Source of the DNA: Halalkalibacter hemicellulosilyticusJCM 9152
GTDB taxonomy: Bacteria; Bacillota; Bacilli; Bacillales; Bacillaceae_D
Length of the DNA stretch: 64,000 nucleotides
Reading direction: 5' to 3'
NCBI RefSeq assembly: GCF_000513115.1
Contig: NZ_BAUU01000007.1
Span: 93,911-157,910 of the forward strand
A program made the position numbers and the translations under genes. Of this stretch, positions 1 to 10,311 are shown in pieces (position 1 is the stretch's first letter; every line of letters starts with the position of its first letter). Below the pieces are notes generated by a model. That model was not told where the DNA came from and made no database searches. It saw only the letters and a program-made list of their open reading frames with translations.

Positions 1-1
1 T

Positions 2-970
2 TTATTAATGGAGGTAGAACGTTTAGCGAAAGCAGGGGATATTGATTATATTGTGATTGAGTCGACTGGTATCAGTGAGCCAACACCTGTTGCTCAAACG
101 TTTTCTTACATAGATGAAGAATTAAATATTGATTTGTCTACCTATTGTCGCTTAGATACTATGGTGACCGTAGTAGATGCAAATCGATTTTGGCATGATT
201 TTCATTCAGGGGAAAGATTGCTTGATCGAAAAGAAGCGGCTGGAGAAGACGATACACGAGAGATTGCTGACTTGTTAATAGAACAAATTGAATTTTGTGA
301 TGTGCTTATTTTAAATAAATGTGATCTAGTTAATGAAGAAGATTTAGACAAGCTTGAATCGGTATTAAGAACATTACAACCTAAAGCGAAAATGATACGA
401 ACAGAACATTCGAAGGTGGATCCAAAAGAGATCTTAAATACATATTCATTTAATTTTCAAGAAGCAAGTCAATCGGCTGGCTGGATTCGCGAGTTGACAC
501 AAGGTCACAAACATCATACACCAGAAACAGAAGAGTACGGTATATCTTCATTTGTTTATCGAAGTCGTTTGCCATTTCATTCGGAACGATTTCAACACTA
601 TATGAGTCAACTTCCTCATAATATTGTGCGAGCGAAAGGCATTGCATGGTGTGCGACGCAAAATGACCTTGCTTTACTCGTTTCTCAAGCTGGTCCTGCT
701 GTTTCTATTGAACCTGTCTCTTATTGGGTTGCTAGCTTACCGAAAGCTGAAAGGGAGAGAATTCTATTAGATAATCCACACATTGTTGAAGAGTGGGATC
801 AAGTGTATGGAGACCGACATACGAAGTTAGTCTTTATCGGAACTGATTTAGATCCGGATGAAATTACGAGAGAAGTCGATCAGTGTTTATTAACAGATTC
901 TGAACTGGAGATGGATTGGAGCACCTTTGAAAACCCATTTAATTGGGATATACAACGGGCACACTCATAA
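2..970 (+). CDS. CobW/ZNG1-family GTP-binding metal chaperone, 5'-truncated by window edge
   Basis: The reading frame is open from base 2, so the gene begins before the window; the N-terminal P-loop part is missing. What remains has the family motif ESTGISEP, the G4 box LNKCDLV and the CobW C-terminal domain (segments around GIAWCATQ and FIGTDLDPDEI). Family members are GTPases that deliver or store metals, mainly zinc (YciC/ZigA/ZNG1 type), in the cytosol. The stop at 968-970 is 13 nt before the TTG of dcd, so the two may be co-transcribed. Zinc regulation (Zur) would act upstream and cannot be judged here. The family call is secure; the metal specificity is not. Confidence 0.85.
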   Translation, partial: LLMEVERLAKAGDIDYIVIESTGISEPTPVAQTFSYIDEELNIDLSTYCRLDTMVTVVDANRFWHDFHSGERLLDRKEAAGEDDTREIADLLIEQIEFCDVLILNKCDLVNEEDLDKLESVLRTLQPKAKMIRTEHSKVDPKEILNTYSFNFQEASQSAGWIRELTQGHKHHTPETEEYGISSFVYRSRLPFHSERFQHYMSQLPHNIVRAKGIAWCATQNDLALLVSQAGPAVSIEPVSYWVASLPKAERERILLDNPHIVEEWDQVYGDRHTKLVFIGTDLDPDEITREVDQCLLTDSELEMDWSTFENPFNWDIQRAHS

Positions 971-983
971 GGAGTGAGAGGAT

Positions 984-1519
984 TTGATTTTATCAGGTAA
1001 AAGTATTCAAGAAAGGTGGGAGAAAAGAGAAATATCTATCTCTCCCTTTGAACGTACAAGTCAAATTCAACCTGCATCGGTTGATTTAAGGTTAGGAAAT
1101 GAGTTTAAAATCGTTGATCAGGATCAAGTTGAATTATTGAAAATGGATCAGCCTTCAATATATAAAAATGTAGAGGTGATACGTAATCGTATTGTTATAC
1201 CACCTCACTCGTTTATGCTTGCGACAACACTAGAAACCATTACACTCCCCAATCATTTGACAGCATTTGTAGAAGGAAGAAGTTCTATTGGAAGATTAGG
1301 GTTATTTATTCAAAATGCTGGTTGGTCGACCCGGGATTCTCTGGTCAGATTACGTTGGAATTGTACAATTCGAATCAAGTGCCAATTGAGGTGCAGGTTG
1401 GTCGGAGAATTTGTCAACTTGTCATAGCGGAATTGGACGAAACGACTTTCCCATATAAGGGGAAGTATACTCGACAATCAGGAGCAATGGTAAGCAAAAT
1501 TTATCTGGACGTTGAGTAA
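984..1519 (+). pseudogene. dcd: dCTP deaminase with a 1-nt frameshift
   Basis: Two overlapping frames together make a complete dCTP deaminase of about 178 aa, the normal family length. The first frame (TTG at 984, ggag at 971-974) carries the active-site motif GRSSIGRLG near residues 97-105 and runs to NAGW. The conserved continuation [15 protein letters not shown] lies in another frame from about 1322. Restoring one G after TTGG near 1325 joins them exactly. The enzyme makes dUTP from dCTP for dTMP synthesis. Because only one base is lost and the rest is intact, a sequence error is as likely as a true mutation. It follows the CobW gene closely and ends at a strong hairpin. Confidence 0.85.
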
Positions 1520-1577
1520 GAGGGGGTGTCTCCAAAGGTTCTTGTGTGGCCATTGGAGATAACCTCCTCTTATTTTT
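1517..1577 (+). terminator. Rho-independent terminator after dcd
   Basis: A long imperfect stem pairs TAAGAGG...GTGTCTCCAA with TTGGAGATAACCTCCTCTTA and is followed by TTTTT. The stop codon of dcd lies inside the left arm. Confidence 0.75.
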
Positions 1578-1851
1578 GTATTCGGAATATAAGCTAACTG
1601 GTTTGGGAATCGTGTAAATCGTTTGTTAAGGTATTTAAGAAGCCCAATTTTCTATTATTATAGGACTATTGAAGTGTAAAATAAATAATTAATGAATATT
1701 AAAGGATAAATAAAATGGGTAAATAGGTATATGCTTTGTAAGCAATAAGAAGATATCTAAAAAATATACTGAAAATATTAAAAAAATACTATACATAAAT
1801 GAGATAATATTCCTACAATAAAGATTGAACTGAACATGTGGAGGGATTTTT

Positions 1852-3891
1852 TTGTCAATTAAAGTAAAATTAATGATTTTATTTACCTCGCTCATAGTAT
1901 TTATTGCAGTTGGAGTTGGGGGACTTTCGATTTGGAATAGCTCAAATACGATTGAAGGTGAAGCCGAGTTAAATCTTTCAAGTGTGGCAGTTGAAAGTGC
2001 CACTTTAGTTAATGCAACCTTAAAGCAGCACACGAACTTTTTAGAAGCTTTAGCAGAGAATCCAATCATTACAAATGAAGAAGATCGGATAGGGTATTTT
2101 AATGAAATAGCAAATAAATATGAATATATTGACTTTTCATTTGCAGGCTCATCAGGTCAAGTTGAATCTTTAACGAATCATAGTGAATGGACGGATGTAA
2201 GTGGGGAAGCTTTTTTTGAAAGAGCGCTATCAGGTGAGCCGGCTACATCTGACGTTTTTTTAAGTGTAGAAAACCAAGCTCCTCTTGTATCATATGCCGT
2301 TCCTGTCTATGAAAATAATCAAATTTCTGGTGTGTTAATAGGTACAAAGGATGCTAGTCACTTAACTGATATTATTTATGAGATTAAATACGGGAACTAC
2401 GAATCGACGCGAGGATTTATTGCGAACAAGGCTGGAACATTTCAAGCACATCCAGAATATATGTTAGTCGAGTGGCAATTAAATTTAATTGATATGGCTA
2501 ATATGAGAGAAATGGTTGAACAAGGCTTTATTGCTGAAGAGGAAGCTGATTTTTCAGTTGAACCTTTAGGTCAATTGTTCGAGCAAAGAATTAGTCAAGG
2601 TGAAGTAGGCTTCGGTGAACATTCCTTTGACGGTATTCGTACATTAGTTGGCTATGCCCCTGTCACAGGAACGGATTGGGTCATTGTTGTGGAGGTAGAT
2701 GATCATGAGATCTTCCAATCTTTAAATGAATTGGTTATTTCATTAATTATCTTTATCGTCATTTTTATTACCATTGGTGTGGTGAGTACATATTGGGTTA
2801 GTCATTCAATGAGTAAACCAATTAAAGCTGTAACGACTGAATTAAATAAACTGGCCAATTTTGATTTACAATCTAATGATGCACTTCAAAAGTTCGAGAA
2901 AAGAAAAGACGAAATTGGCAAAATGATTGCTGCGCTAAGCAAGATGCAATTAAATTTTGTTGACTTAATTAAGGCTTCTAGAACGCTTTCTGGAAAAGTA
3001 TTAACTTCTTCTGAGATTCTGACAGAAAGAAGTCAGCTTACAGAAAGAGCCTCGACTGAAGTATCACAAGCGATTGATGGTATTGCTTCTGGAGCAGTGG
3101 AACAAGCGGAGGATACAGAAAAAGGATCAAGTCAAATGCAAGAATTAAGCGATCATATGAATAACAATTTGAAGCAACTGATTGTATTAACGAAGGCGAT
3201 CGAAGAGGTGACTTCGTTAAAGGAGCATGGTGAAAAGAATTTACATGAATTAATGGACAAAACAGAGGCTAACTCTAAATCGATCCAAGATATAAAAGAA
3301 ATTATCGTCAATACGGATGAGAGCGCGGAGAAAATTGAAGCAGCGAGTCATATGATTCGGAGTATTTCAGAACAGACCAATTTACTTGCATTAAATGCTG
3401 CGATTGAGGCAGCTCGTGCAGGGGAAGCTGGAAAAGGTTTTGCTGTTGTAGCCGATGAGGTTCGAAAGCTTGCCGAACAGTCCAATACGTTTACAGAAGA
3501 GATTGTTCAGATTATTCAAGAGTTAATTAGTAAAACAGATCACGCTGTTTCGACAGTTGGATTAGTAGAAGAGCATGCTGTTATTCAAACTAAAAGCATA
3601 GAAGAAACGCGTCAACAATTTGGTGAGATGGCTAATGTCATCGAGAATATGCAAAACTCAGCTAATCAAATTACGAACTCTAGTGATCAAATGCAGATGA
3701 AAAAAGAAGAAATAATAGGTTTAATTAACAATCTATCGGCGATTTCAGAGGAAAATGCAGCAACGACAGAAGAAGCTACGGCTTCAGTAGATGAACAAAC
3801 TTCATCGATAAAAGAAATTGCCCGAGCAAGTGAAGAGTTAGCAAAGCTAGCAACAGAAATGACTAAAAGTATTGAACAGTTCAAAATTTAA
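1852..3891 (+). CDS. Methyl-accepting chemotaxis protein (Cache sensor, HAMP, signalling domain)
   Basis: 679 aa; TTG start with GGAGGG a few bases upstream. A membrane segment (about residues 7-27) is followed by an extracytoplasmic Cache-type sensor (about 30-290), a second membrane segment (about 292-315), a HAMP linker (about 315-370) and the cytoplasmic MCP coiled coil to the end. The signalling hairpin tip is clear at about 501-545: [18 protein letters not shown] then [18 protein letters not shown]. It would bind a small ligand outside and control CheA/CheW. The ligand cannot be read from sequence. It is monocistronic, followed by a terminator. A decayed relative lies at 21.2-21.6 kb. 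Confidence 0.93.
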   Translation: MSIKVKLMILFTSLIVFIAVGVGGLSIWNSSNTIEGEAELNLSSVAVESATLVNATLKQHTNFLEALAENPIITNEEDRIGYFNEIANKYEYIDFSFAGSSGQVESLTNHSEWTDVSGEAFFERALSGEPATSDVFLSVENQAPLVSYAVPVYENNQISGVLIGTKDASHLTDIIYEIKYGNYESTRGFIANKAGTFQAHPEYMLVEWQLNLIDMANMREMVEQGFIAEEEADFSVEPLGQLFEQRISQGEVGFGEHSFDGIRTLVGYAPVTGTDWVIVVEVDDHEIFQSLNELVISLIIFIVIFITIGVVSTYWVSHSMSKPIKAVTTELNKLANFDLQSNDALQKFEKRKDEIGKMIAALSKMQLNFVDLIKASRTLSGKVLTSSEILTERSQLTERASTEVSQAIDGIASGAVEQAEDTEKGSSQMQELSDHMNNNLKQLIVLTKAIEEVTSLKEHGEKNLHELMDKTEANSKSIQDIKEIIVNTDESAEKIEAASHMIRSISEQTNLLALNAAIEAARAGEAGKGFAVVADEVRKLAEQSNTFTEEIVQIIQELISKTDHAVSTVGLVEEHAVIQTKSIEETRQQFGEMANVIENMQNSANQITNSSDQMQMKKEEIIGLINNLSAISEENAATTEEATASVDEQTSSIKEIARASEELAKLATEMTKSIEQFKI

Positions 3892-3899
3892 ATTGCAAT

Positions 3900-3941
3900 A
3901 GACCATAGGAGAAGATAGCTTCTTTTTCTATGGTCTTATTC
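3900..3941 (+). terminator. Terminator after the chemoreceptor gene
   Basis: The 9-bp arms AGACCATAG (3900-3908) and CTATGGTCT (3928-3936) form a hairpin 9 nt after the stop. The following T-tract is weak (TATTC). Confidence 0.55.
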
Positions 3942-3965
3942 ATTTCTACATATCCAATAACATGG

Positions 3966-3971
3966 TATAAT
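3966..3971 (+). promoter_or_regulatory. -10 box for the MFS gene
   Basis: A perfect TATAAT lies here; the -35 region is not consensus. The predicted transcript would begin near 3978, which makes the ATG at 3979 an unlikely start and supports the TTG at 4009. Confidence 0.5.
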
Positions 3972-4008
3972 ATAAAGTATGCGTTTTCATAAAAAGGAGA
4001 AAGTTCTA

Positions 4009-5259
4009 TTGATACAATCAAGTTCACCATTAAACCTTCATGAAGAGAGCCGGTCACAAGCACTAGCAACGAAAAAAGATCATGTTATATTTTTATGTGT
4101 GATTTTTTGTTTTTGGTTTTGTACATATGTATATATTCCGGTATTTTCTCTTTATTTAGAATCGATTCACTTTACTTATTCAATGATTGGAATCATATTA
4201 GGAAGTTATGGACTAACACAAATCTTATTACGTTTTCCACTAGGTGTGCTTTCTGATAAGCTTTTTGGTATTCGTAAGCATCTATTGACTTTTGGTTTTT
4301 TAGCTGGGATTGCAAGTGGTCTATTTCTTTTATTCTCTGAATCATTTATTGCGATTTTCATTGCACGCTTATTAGCTGGAGTGACGGCGGCAATGTGGGT
4401 AATGGCTACCGTTTTATACTCTCATTATGTGAAAGAGCAATTTGCATCTAAAGCGATGAGTCGTGTTCAATTTTTAACCGTGTTTGCTCAATTTATTAGT
4501 ATGATGATAAGCGGCTATCTCGTCTATTATTTCGGTTGGAAGGCACCGTTTTTGGTGGCAACAGTGGCTGCTGTTGTCGGAACAATTCTCGTGCTTCAAG
4601 TGAAAGATTTCTCAGTAAGAAGGGAGAATGCCTTGCCACTAAGTTATTATTTGAAACAAACGTTTCGAATAAGAGGGCTACTTTTCATTACATTTCTTTC
4701 ATTAGGAGCACATTCTATATTGTTTATTACGATTTTTGGATTTTCACCGATGTATGTTTCACAGTTAACAGAATCGTCATATGCTGTGACGGTGTTAGTG
4801 TGTGCTTTCTTCATACCGCATGCTCTGGCAGCTATTTGGCTCATGTTTCGAACGATTAAACAGCAAAGTCAAATAAAAATCTTAATTATCAGTTTTATGC
4901 TTACAGCTTTATTTGCTTTACTTGTTCCATTTGTTCAGTCGTGGATATTTGTTGTGCTTTTGCATGCTGGCTTGGGGGTGTCGCTTGGCTTTATTTTTCC
5001 GTTACTTCTAGCGATGGTCATTCAAGTAAGTGATGCAAGTTTGAAAAATTCAGCAATGGGCTTTTACCAATCTTTTTATGCGTTAGGCATAATGGGTGGG
5101 CCACTTCTAGCAGGAGAACTTGCTGAATTAACGAATCTGTTAAGTATATTCTATCTTTGTGGGATTATGGCTGTCATTTGCACTATTGTTGTGGTAGTGA
5201 TTCAGAATAGTCGTGTTGTTTATAAGAAGAGGGAGGTTAAAGAGGCTAAAGAACAGTGA
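4009..5259 (+). CDS. Major facilitator superfamily transporter
   Basis: 416 aa from the TTG at 4009, which has AAGGAGA 8 nt upstream; an in-frame ATG at 3979 has no Shine-Dalgarno and sits on the predicted transcription start. About 12 hydrophobic helices are visible. After the second helix, RFPLGVLSDKLFGIRKHLL is the classic MFS loop-2 motif (G-x-L-S-D-K-x-G-x-R-K), and LLAGVTAAMWVMATVLYS matches helix 4. It resembles drug/sugar-type bacterial MFS proteins; the substrate is unknown. It lies alone between a chemoreceptor and a GH95 gene, so a role in exporting or importing a sugar is possible but not shown. Confidence 0.85.
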   Translation: MIQSSSPLNLHEESRSQALATKKDHVIFLCVIFCFWFCTYVYIPVFSLYLESIHFTYSMIGIILGSYGLTQILLRFPLGVLSDKLFGIRKHLLTFGFLAGIASGLFLLFSESFIAIFIARLLAGVTAAMWVMATVLYSHYVKEQFASKAMSRVQFLTVFAQFISMMISGYLVYYFGWKAPFLVATVAAVVGTILVLQVKDFSVRRENALPLSYYLKQTFRIRGLLFITFLSLGAHSILFITIFGFSPMYVSQLTESSYAVTVLVCAFFIPHALAAIWLMFRTIKQQSQIKILIISFMLTALFALLVPFVQSWIFVVLLHAGLGVSLGFIFPLLLAMVIQVSDASLKNSAMGFYQSFYALGIMGGPLLAGELAELTNLLSIFYLCGIMAVICTIVVVVIQNSRVVYKKREVKEAKEQ

Positions 5260-5381
5260 CATTCGGATGTAAGGCTCTTTAATTGTCTACCAAAAAATAA
5301 TGAAAGATAAACGTGTGTTCTATCATTATTTGCCCTGCTTCAAATAAAAGCTAATCAAATTGATTTTTGGAGGAGATTAAG

Positions 5382-7664
5382 ATGAATCAATCGTTATGGT
5401 ATAAGCAAGCTGCCAATGATTGGAACGAAGCTTTACCAGTTGGCAATGGACGTTTAGGTGGGATGATTTTTGGTACGGTTCAGCAGGAGCGTATCCAATT
5501 AAATGAAGACTCTATTTGGTATGGTGGTCCCATAGATCGAAATAATCGTGATGCTAGAAGGAACCTAGATCAAGTAAGAAGACGATTAAGAGAAGGCAGG
5601 TTGAAGGAAGCTGAAGAGCTAACAGAATTAGCATTTATGGGTACACCTGAATCACAACGACATTATGAACCATTAGGAGATCTCTATTTCCAGTTTAAAG
5701 ATCACGATGATTTCGAAGGATATGAAAGGTCTTTGGATCTGCAACAAGGGATTGCAAAAGTACACTATCAACTAAATGGAGACTCTTATCAGCGAGAAAT
5801 ATTCACTAGTTATCCCGATCAAGTGTTGGTTATTCGATTAACAACTTCAAAGAAAGAAGGATTATCTTTTAGGACATTTTTGGATCGAGGGCACGCAAAG
5901 AATTTCGATGAAATGAAAGCGATTACTAATGATCGATTAATGCTAAATGGAAAAACTGGCGGTGTTGATGGAATTGGATTTGTGACGATGATCGATGTGA
6001 GAGCGGATAGTGGATCGATTGAAACGATTGGTAATCGCTTGATGGTCGAAAATGCACATTCGGTGACCATTTGTTTAGCTGCTGCAACAACGTATCGTTT
6101 TACAGACCCTACAGAGCAATGTAAGCAATTGCTAGACGTTGCAACGAAAACAAGTTATGAAACATTAAGAGAAAGACATATAGGTGATTATCAATCTTTG
6201 TATAAACGTGTTCAGTTTAATTTACATGAAAGTGAAGACTTAGACACGTTGGCAACGGATGAACGTCTCGAACGTATGAAGAACGGTGAAGACGATTTAG
6301 GCTTGATCACAACGTATTTTCATTTCGGACGATACTTATTAATCGCTTCTAGTAGAGAGGGATCGTTGCCAGCAACGTTACAAGGTATTTGGAATGACCA
6401 AATGAACCCCCCATGGGATAGCAAATATACGATTAATATTAATACCGAAATGAATTATTGGCCTGCAGAGGTTTGTCATTTACAAGATTGTCATCATCCA
6501 CTATTTGATCATATTGAAAAAGTGCGGATTAATGGAAAGGTAACAGCAACTAAAATGTATGGGTGTCGAGGCTTTGTTGCTCATCATAATACTGATATTT
6601 GGGGAGATACTGCTCCGCAAGATCGATATATGCCAGCAAGTATTTGGCCATTAGGTGCAGCTTGGCTGAGCCTACATATTTGGGAGCATTATGAGTATAA
6701 CTTAAATGAAGACTTTCTTGCCACATATTACGATACATTAAAAGAAGCAGCATTATTCTTTGTCGATTTTTTAGTCGAAACGGAGGATGGTTATATGATT
6801 ACGTCACCATCGGTTTCTCCTGAAAATACGTACTTATTACCAAATGGTGAGAAAGGTGTCTTATGCGAAGCACCATCGATGGATAGTCAGATCATCTATT
6901 CTTTATTTAGCGCTGTTATTGAGGCGAGTGCTATTTTAAACAAAGATGAAGACTATCGTCAGCAATTAATGGAGTTAAAAAATCAATTACCTCAACCACA
7001 AATAGGAAAACATGGTCAAATTCAAGAATGGCTGGAAGATTACGATGAGCTAGAACCAGGGCATCGTCATATCTCTCACCTTTTTGCCCTTCATCCAAGT
7101 AATCAAATTGCTCCTAGAAAAACACCAGAGCTGGCTCAAGCTGCGAAAGCCACATTGCAGAGGAGATTAAAATATGGCGGTGGACATACAGGGTGGAGTC
7201 GTGCGTGGATTATTAACATGTGGTCACGATTAGAGGAGGGTGAGAAGGCCTATGAAAATATTGTACAACTATTAACACAATCAACACTGCCAAATCTTTT
7301 TGATAACCATCCTCCTTTTCAAATTGATGGGAACTTTGGTGGGACAGCCGGAATCGCCGAGATGATCGTTCAAAGTCATCTGAACGAAATCCACCTACTA
7401 CCTTCTCTCCCTGAAAAATGGGAAGCTGGTTATGTAAAAGGTTTACGAGCAAAAGGTGGGTTTGAAGTGGATATTCAGTGGGAAAGAAATACCCTCGTAA
7501 AGGCAGAAATACTCTCTTTAAAAGGACAACGATGTACGGTACGAACAAATCGAAATATACAGATCATAACTCAACAGAAGCAGGTGGAATGTATTGAGAT
7601 TGAACGTAACGTCTACCAATTTGCGACAAGTGTGAATGGAAGGTATGAGATTGTAGGGATTTGA
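5382..7664 (+). CDS. Glycoside hydrolase family 95 (alpha-L-fucosidase / alpha-L-galactosidase)
   Basis: 760 aa from the ATG at 5382, preceded by GGAGGAG 6 nt upstream; an in-frame TTG at 5367 overlaps that site and is rejected. The GH95 N-terminal signature [14 protein letters not shown] is at about 20-33. Motifs that hold the known catalytic residues are present: [11 protein letters not shown] (354-364, the two Asn), SPSVSPEN with Glu481 (general acid) and [11 protein letters not shown] with Asp649. Family enzymes invert alpha-1,2-L-fucosyl or alpha-L-galactosyl bonds of plant and host glycans. There is no signal peptide, so it should act in the cytosol on imported oligosaccharides. No transporter operon is adjacent. 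L-fucose versus L-galactose specificity is undecided. Confidence 0.9.
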   Translation: MNQSLWYKQAANDWNEALPVGNGRLGGMIFGTVQQERIQLNEDSIWYGGPIDRNNRDARRNLDQVRRRLREGRLKEAEELTELAFMGTPESQRHYEPLGDLYFQFKDHDDFEGYERSLDLQQGIAKVHYQLNGDSYQREIFTSYPDQVLVIRLTTSKKEGLSFRTFLDRGHAKNFDEMKAITNDRLMLNGKTGGVDGIGFVTMIDVRADSGSIETIGNRLMVENAHSVTICLAAATTYRFTDPTEQCKQLLDVATKTSYETLRERHIGDYQSLYKRVQFNLHESEDLDTLATDERLERMKNGEDDLGLITTYFHFGRYLLIASSREGSLPATLQGIWNDQMNPPWDSKYTININTEMNYWPAEVCHLQDCHHPLFDHIEKVRINGKVTATKMYGCRGFVAHHNTDIWGDTAPQDRYMPASIWPLGAAWLSLHIWEHYEYNLNEDFLATYYDTLKEAALFFVDFLVETEDGYMITSPSVSPENTYLLPNGEKGVLCEAPSMDSQIIYSLFSAVIEASAILNKDEDYRQQLMELKNQLPQPQIGKHGQIQEWLEDYDELEPGHRHISHLFALHPSNQIAPRKTPELAQAAKATLQRRLKYGGGHTGWSRAWIINMWSRLEEGEKAYENIVQLLTQSTLPNLFDNHPPFQIDGNFGGTAGIAEMIVQSHLNEIHLLPSLPEKWEAGYVKGLRAKGGFEVDIQWERNTLVKAEILSLKGQRCTVRTNRNIQIITQQKQVECIEIERNVYQFATSVNGRYEIVGI

Positions 7665-7684
7665 CAATAGGATAAAAAATAAAT

Positions 7685-7722
7685 AGCTTACATTCATTTC
7701 TTAGGTGAGTGTAGGCTTGTTT
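7685..7722 (+). terminator. Probable terminator after the GH95 gene
   Basis: A 12-bp stem (7685-7696 with 7706-7717, two G-U pairs) with a 9-nt loop is followed by TGTTTA. The T-tract is only moderate. Confidence 0.5.
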
Positions 7723-7800
7723 ATGATCTACTGTGAGTTGAAGCTCACATAAAAAAGGAAATGATAAATAGTCATTTAATCAATGTAATGGGGGATTTGA

Positions 7801-8694
7801 ATGAAATTCTTATCTATTAAGAAAAATGGACAACTTCAATTAGGAGTGAAAGTTGAACAAGGAATTGTAGACATTCATGAAGCATTACTACATGTGAAAG
7901 GTGAAGTGGCAACAACGGTTATGGAGATTATACATGGAGGCGAGAAAAGTTTAGCTGATTTACAGTCGTATTTGGACACGTTACCTTTAAATGGACGGCC
8001 ACCATACATTGTTTCTGAAGAAGAGATTGAGTGGGGGGCATGTGTACCTGAACCAAATAAGATCATTTGTGTTGGTTTAAACTATCGAAAACATGCTGAT
8101 GAAACAAATGCCTCCTATCCTGAAGTTCCGATTCTTTTTAATAAATTTAACAATACGTTAACAGGGAATCAATGTGATATCGTTATTCCAGCTGTGACAA
8201 ATAAGCTTGATTATGAAGTAGAATTAGCGGTTGTAATAGGGAAGAACGCTAAAAATGTTAGAAAGGATGAAGCGTTACAATATATTTTTGGATACTGTAC
8301 TGCTAATGATTTATCAGCTAGGGACTTACAATTTACAACGCCTCAATGGTTGCTTGGTAAGACATGTGATGATTTTTCTCCTGTCGGTCCTTATTTAGTA
8401 ACAGCAGATGAAGTTGGTAATCCTAATCAATTATCCTTAAAAACATATGTAAACGGAGAAATTCGTCAGGAATCACATACATCAGATATGATTTTCTATG
8501 TAGATGAGATCGTCAGTTATATTTCTAAACATATGACATTAACTCCTGGTGATATAATCTTAACAGGAACACCTGAAGGCGTCGTTCTTGGTTTGCCAGA
8601 AGACGAACAAGTATATCTTAAACCTAATGATGAAGTAACCGTGGAGGTTGAAAAGCTTGGTGCTTTAACAAATCGGTTTGTAGCAGAAAACTAG
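7801..8694 (+). CDS. Fumarylacetoacetate hydrolase (FAH) family protein
   Basis: 297 aa, ATG start after GGGGG. The C-terminal FAH fold begins near residue 85 (ICVGLNYRKHADE). It contains the metal-binding acidic set (YEVELAVVIG, ANDLSARDLQ) and the closing motif MTLTPGDIILTGTPEGV. The N-terminal 80 residues are the small cap seen in 2-hydroxyhepta-dienoate isomerase/hydratase-like members. Family enzymes cleave C-C bonds of, or hydrate or decarboxylate, diketo- and oxo-acids with Mg or Mn. The same family includes L-2,4-diketo-3-deoxyrhamnonate hydrolases of oxidative deoxysugar pathways, so its place next to a GH95 gene is suggestive only. It is its own transcription unit, ending at a good terminator. 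Confidence 0.85.
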   Translation: MKFLSIKKNGQLQLGVKVEQGIVDIHEALLHVKGEVATTVMEIIHGGEKSLADLQSYLDTLPLNGRPPYIVSEEEIEWGACVPEPNKIICVGLNYRKHADETNASYPEVPILFNKFNNTLTGNQCDIVIPAVTNKLDYEVELAVVIGKNAKNVRKDEALQYIFGYCTANDLSARDLQFTTPQWLLGKTCDDFSPVGPYLVTADEVGNPNQLSLKTYVNGEIRQESHTSDMIFYVDEIVSYISKHMTLTPGDIILTGTPEGVVLGLPEDEQVYLKPNDEVTVEVEKLGALTNRFVAEN

Positions 8695-8763
8695 CTGTTG
8701 CAAGCACGAGATATTTGGAGACAATTGGAGTACTGTTGAAGTTAGAATAATGTATGAATGATG

Positions 8764-8806
8764 AAAGATGTCTAAAGGCTAGCATATTCCTTTAGGCATC
8801 TTTTTT
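8764..8806 (+). terminator. Rho-independent terminator
   Basis: AAAGATGTCTAAAGG pairs with CCTTTAGGCATCTTT (one G-U) and is followed by a run of T. Confidence 0.85.
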
Positions 8807-8888
8807 ATTAAAGTAACTGGATAAAAAAGGATTAATATACAAATAGTAATAAATGATGAACGTAAACTAATTTAGAAAGGTGTTAAAA

Positions 8889-9395
8889 ATGAAGAATGAT
8901 AAACATACAAATGAAAGAAAGCCTCGTCTCCATTCAAAACGAGTTTATCGTAAACGAAATTTTTGGTCAGGCTTTCTATTTGGAATAGGATTCATTGCTT
9001 TTATTGATGAGATGGTTTTTCATCAATTACTTCATTGGCATCATTTTTATGATTTAGCGACGACCAATATTGGACTTATTTCCGACGGCCTGTTTCACGC
9101 CTTTAGTTGGTTCGCGACAATTGCCGGATTATTTCTTTTTGCCGATTTACAAAGTCGTGGTGGAATTTGGATGAGGAGATGGTGGAGTGGTGTTTTGATT
9201 GGAGCGGGATTATTTCAATTATATGATGGTACAATTCAGCATAAAGTGATGGGCATACATCAAATTCGTTATGTGGAAGATGTGTTCGTTTATGATGTGA
9301 CATGGAATGTGTTAGCTGTATTACTCATTGTTATCGGCGCCATTCTATTATGGGGAGCGAACAATGAAAATAATCGTTCAGGAGCTGCAATTTAA
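8889..9395 (+). CDS. DUF2243 four-helix membrane protein
   Basis: 168 aa from the ATG at 8889 (AGAAAGG 8 nt upstream; the GTG at 8880 overlaps that site). After a basic, soluble N-terminus there are four membrane segments. Histidines and acidic residues lie near their ends (FIDEMVFHQLLHWHHFYD, QLYDGTIQHKVMGIHQIR), as in DUF2243 proteins. The stop codon overlaps the ATG of ctaG (TAATG), so the two are translationally coupled. DUF2243 genes often sit with ctaG, which suggests a role in respiratory oxidase assembly or copper handling; no biochemical function is established. Confidence 0.8.
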   Translation: MKNDKHTNERKPRLHSKRVYRKRNFWSGFLFGIGFIAFIDEMVFHQLLHWHHFYDLATTNIGLISDGLFHAFSWFATIAGLFLFADLQSRGGIWMRRWWSGVLIGAGLFQLYDGTIQHKVMGIHQIRYVEDVFVYDVTWNVLAVLLIVIGAILLWGANNENNRSGAAI

Positions 9396-10195
9396 TGATA
9401 GGTCATCAGCATGTTCCGATTACAGAAATACTGCTTGCATTACCTTTTGTTGTTGCTTGTTTTGTTTATTTGATCTGTGTACTTATTTCAAATCGTCGTT
9501 TCAAAAAGTGGAGTGTGTTACGTATAATATGTTGGGTGATCGCCTGTATATGTGCGCTTCTTTCACTTTATGGGCCAATCGTACATTGGGCTCATATTGA
9601 CTTCAGAGGTCATATGGTTGCTCATTTATTATTAGGAATGCTTGTTCCGTTGTTAATGGTAGTGGCGGCTCCAGTCACATTACTATTTCGAGCATTACCA
9701 GTCATTTACGCGAGGAGAATAGCAAAATGGTTACAAATGAAGCCGATCCATTTCATGATGAATCCGGTCGTTGCATCTCTTTTAAATATTGGTGGATTGT
9801 GGTTATTGTATGGTACGGACTTATTTATGATGATGCATATGAATTCAGTCCTTTATATGGTGATCCATATTCATATCTTTTTGGCTGGTTATGTGTTTAC
9901 AGCCTCGATGCTGCATATAGATCCGTCTTCGCAACGGACAAGCTATTTGTTTCGCTCCATAACGTTAGTTGTTGCACTAGCAGCACATGGTATTTTAGCA
10001 AAGATTATCTTTGCATTTCCACCAAATGGCGTTGATCGTATACAAGCCGAAGAAGGGGCAATGCTAATGTACTATGGCGGTGATCTTATTGATGCTGTGA
10101 TTATTTTTATTTTATGCTATCAGTGGTATCGTCACGCAAGACCGAGAGGATTAGAAAGTGTAGGCTCTACTATGAATGAAGGAAGTTCTATCTAA
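9395..10195 (+). CDS. ctaG: CtaG-type (caa3_CtaG) cytochrome c oxidase assembly protein
   Basis: 266 aa integral membrane protein with about seven helices. The family features are visible: ALYGPIVHWAHIDFRGHMVAHLLLGMLVPLLMV near the N-terminal third, with histidines in HW-x-H...GH-x-x-AH, and the conserved HIHIFLAGYVF segment. Bacillus CtaG is needed for an active caa3 oxidase, presumably in CuA or copper insertion. It starts at an ATG overlapping the DUF2243 stop, with CAGGAG upstream. No oxidase structural genes are in the window. Confidence 0.85.
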   Translation: MIGHQHVPITEILLALPFVVACFVYLICVLISNRRFKKWSVLRIICWVIACICALLSLYGPIVHWAHIDFRGHMVAHLLLGMLVPLLMVVAAPVTLLFRALPVIYARRIAKWLQMKPIHFMMNPVVASLLNIGGLWLLYGTDLFMMMHMNSVLYMVIHIHIFLAGYVFTASMLHIDPSSQRTSYLFRSITLVVALAAHGILAKIIFAFPPNGVDRIQAEEGAMLMYYGGDLIDAVIIFILCYQWYRHARPRGLESVGSTMNEGSSI

Positions 10196-10311
10196 GTGCT
10201 GGATCAGTGCGATAAGTACTTAATTAGTGTACATTAATAAGTAAATATGATACACTTTAAAGCGATTAAAGAAAGATAAAGGATGTCCTTTATGTTGAAA
10301 AGAGTCAGGGG

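Noticed and set aside
4536..4859. 107-aa frame inside the MFS gene
   Set aside because: It overlaps a well-supported transporter in another frame, is cysteine-rich without a domain and lacks a ribosome site.
9727..10035. 102-aa frame inside ctaG
   Set aside because: Shadow of ctaG with no Shine-Dalgarno and no recognisable sequence.
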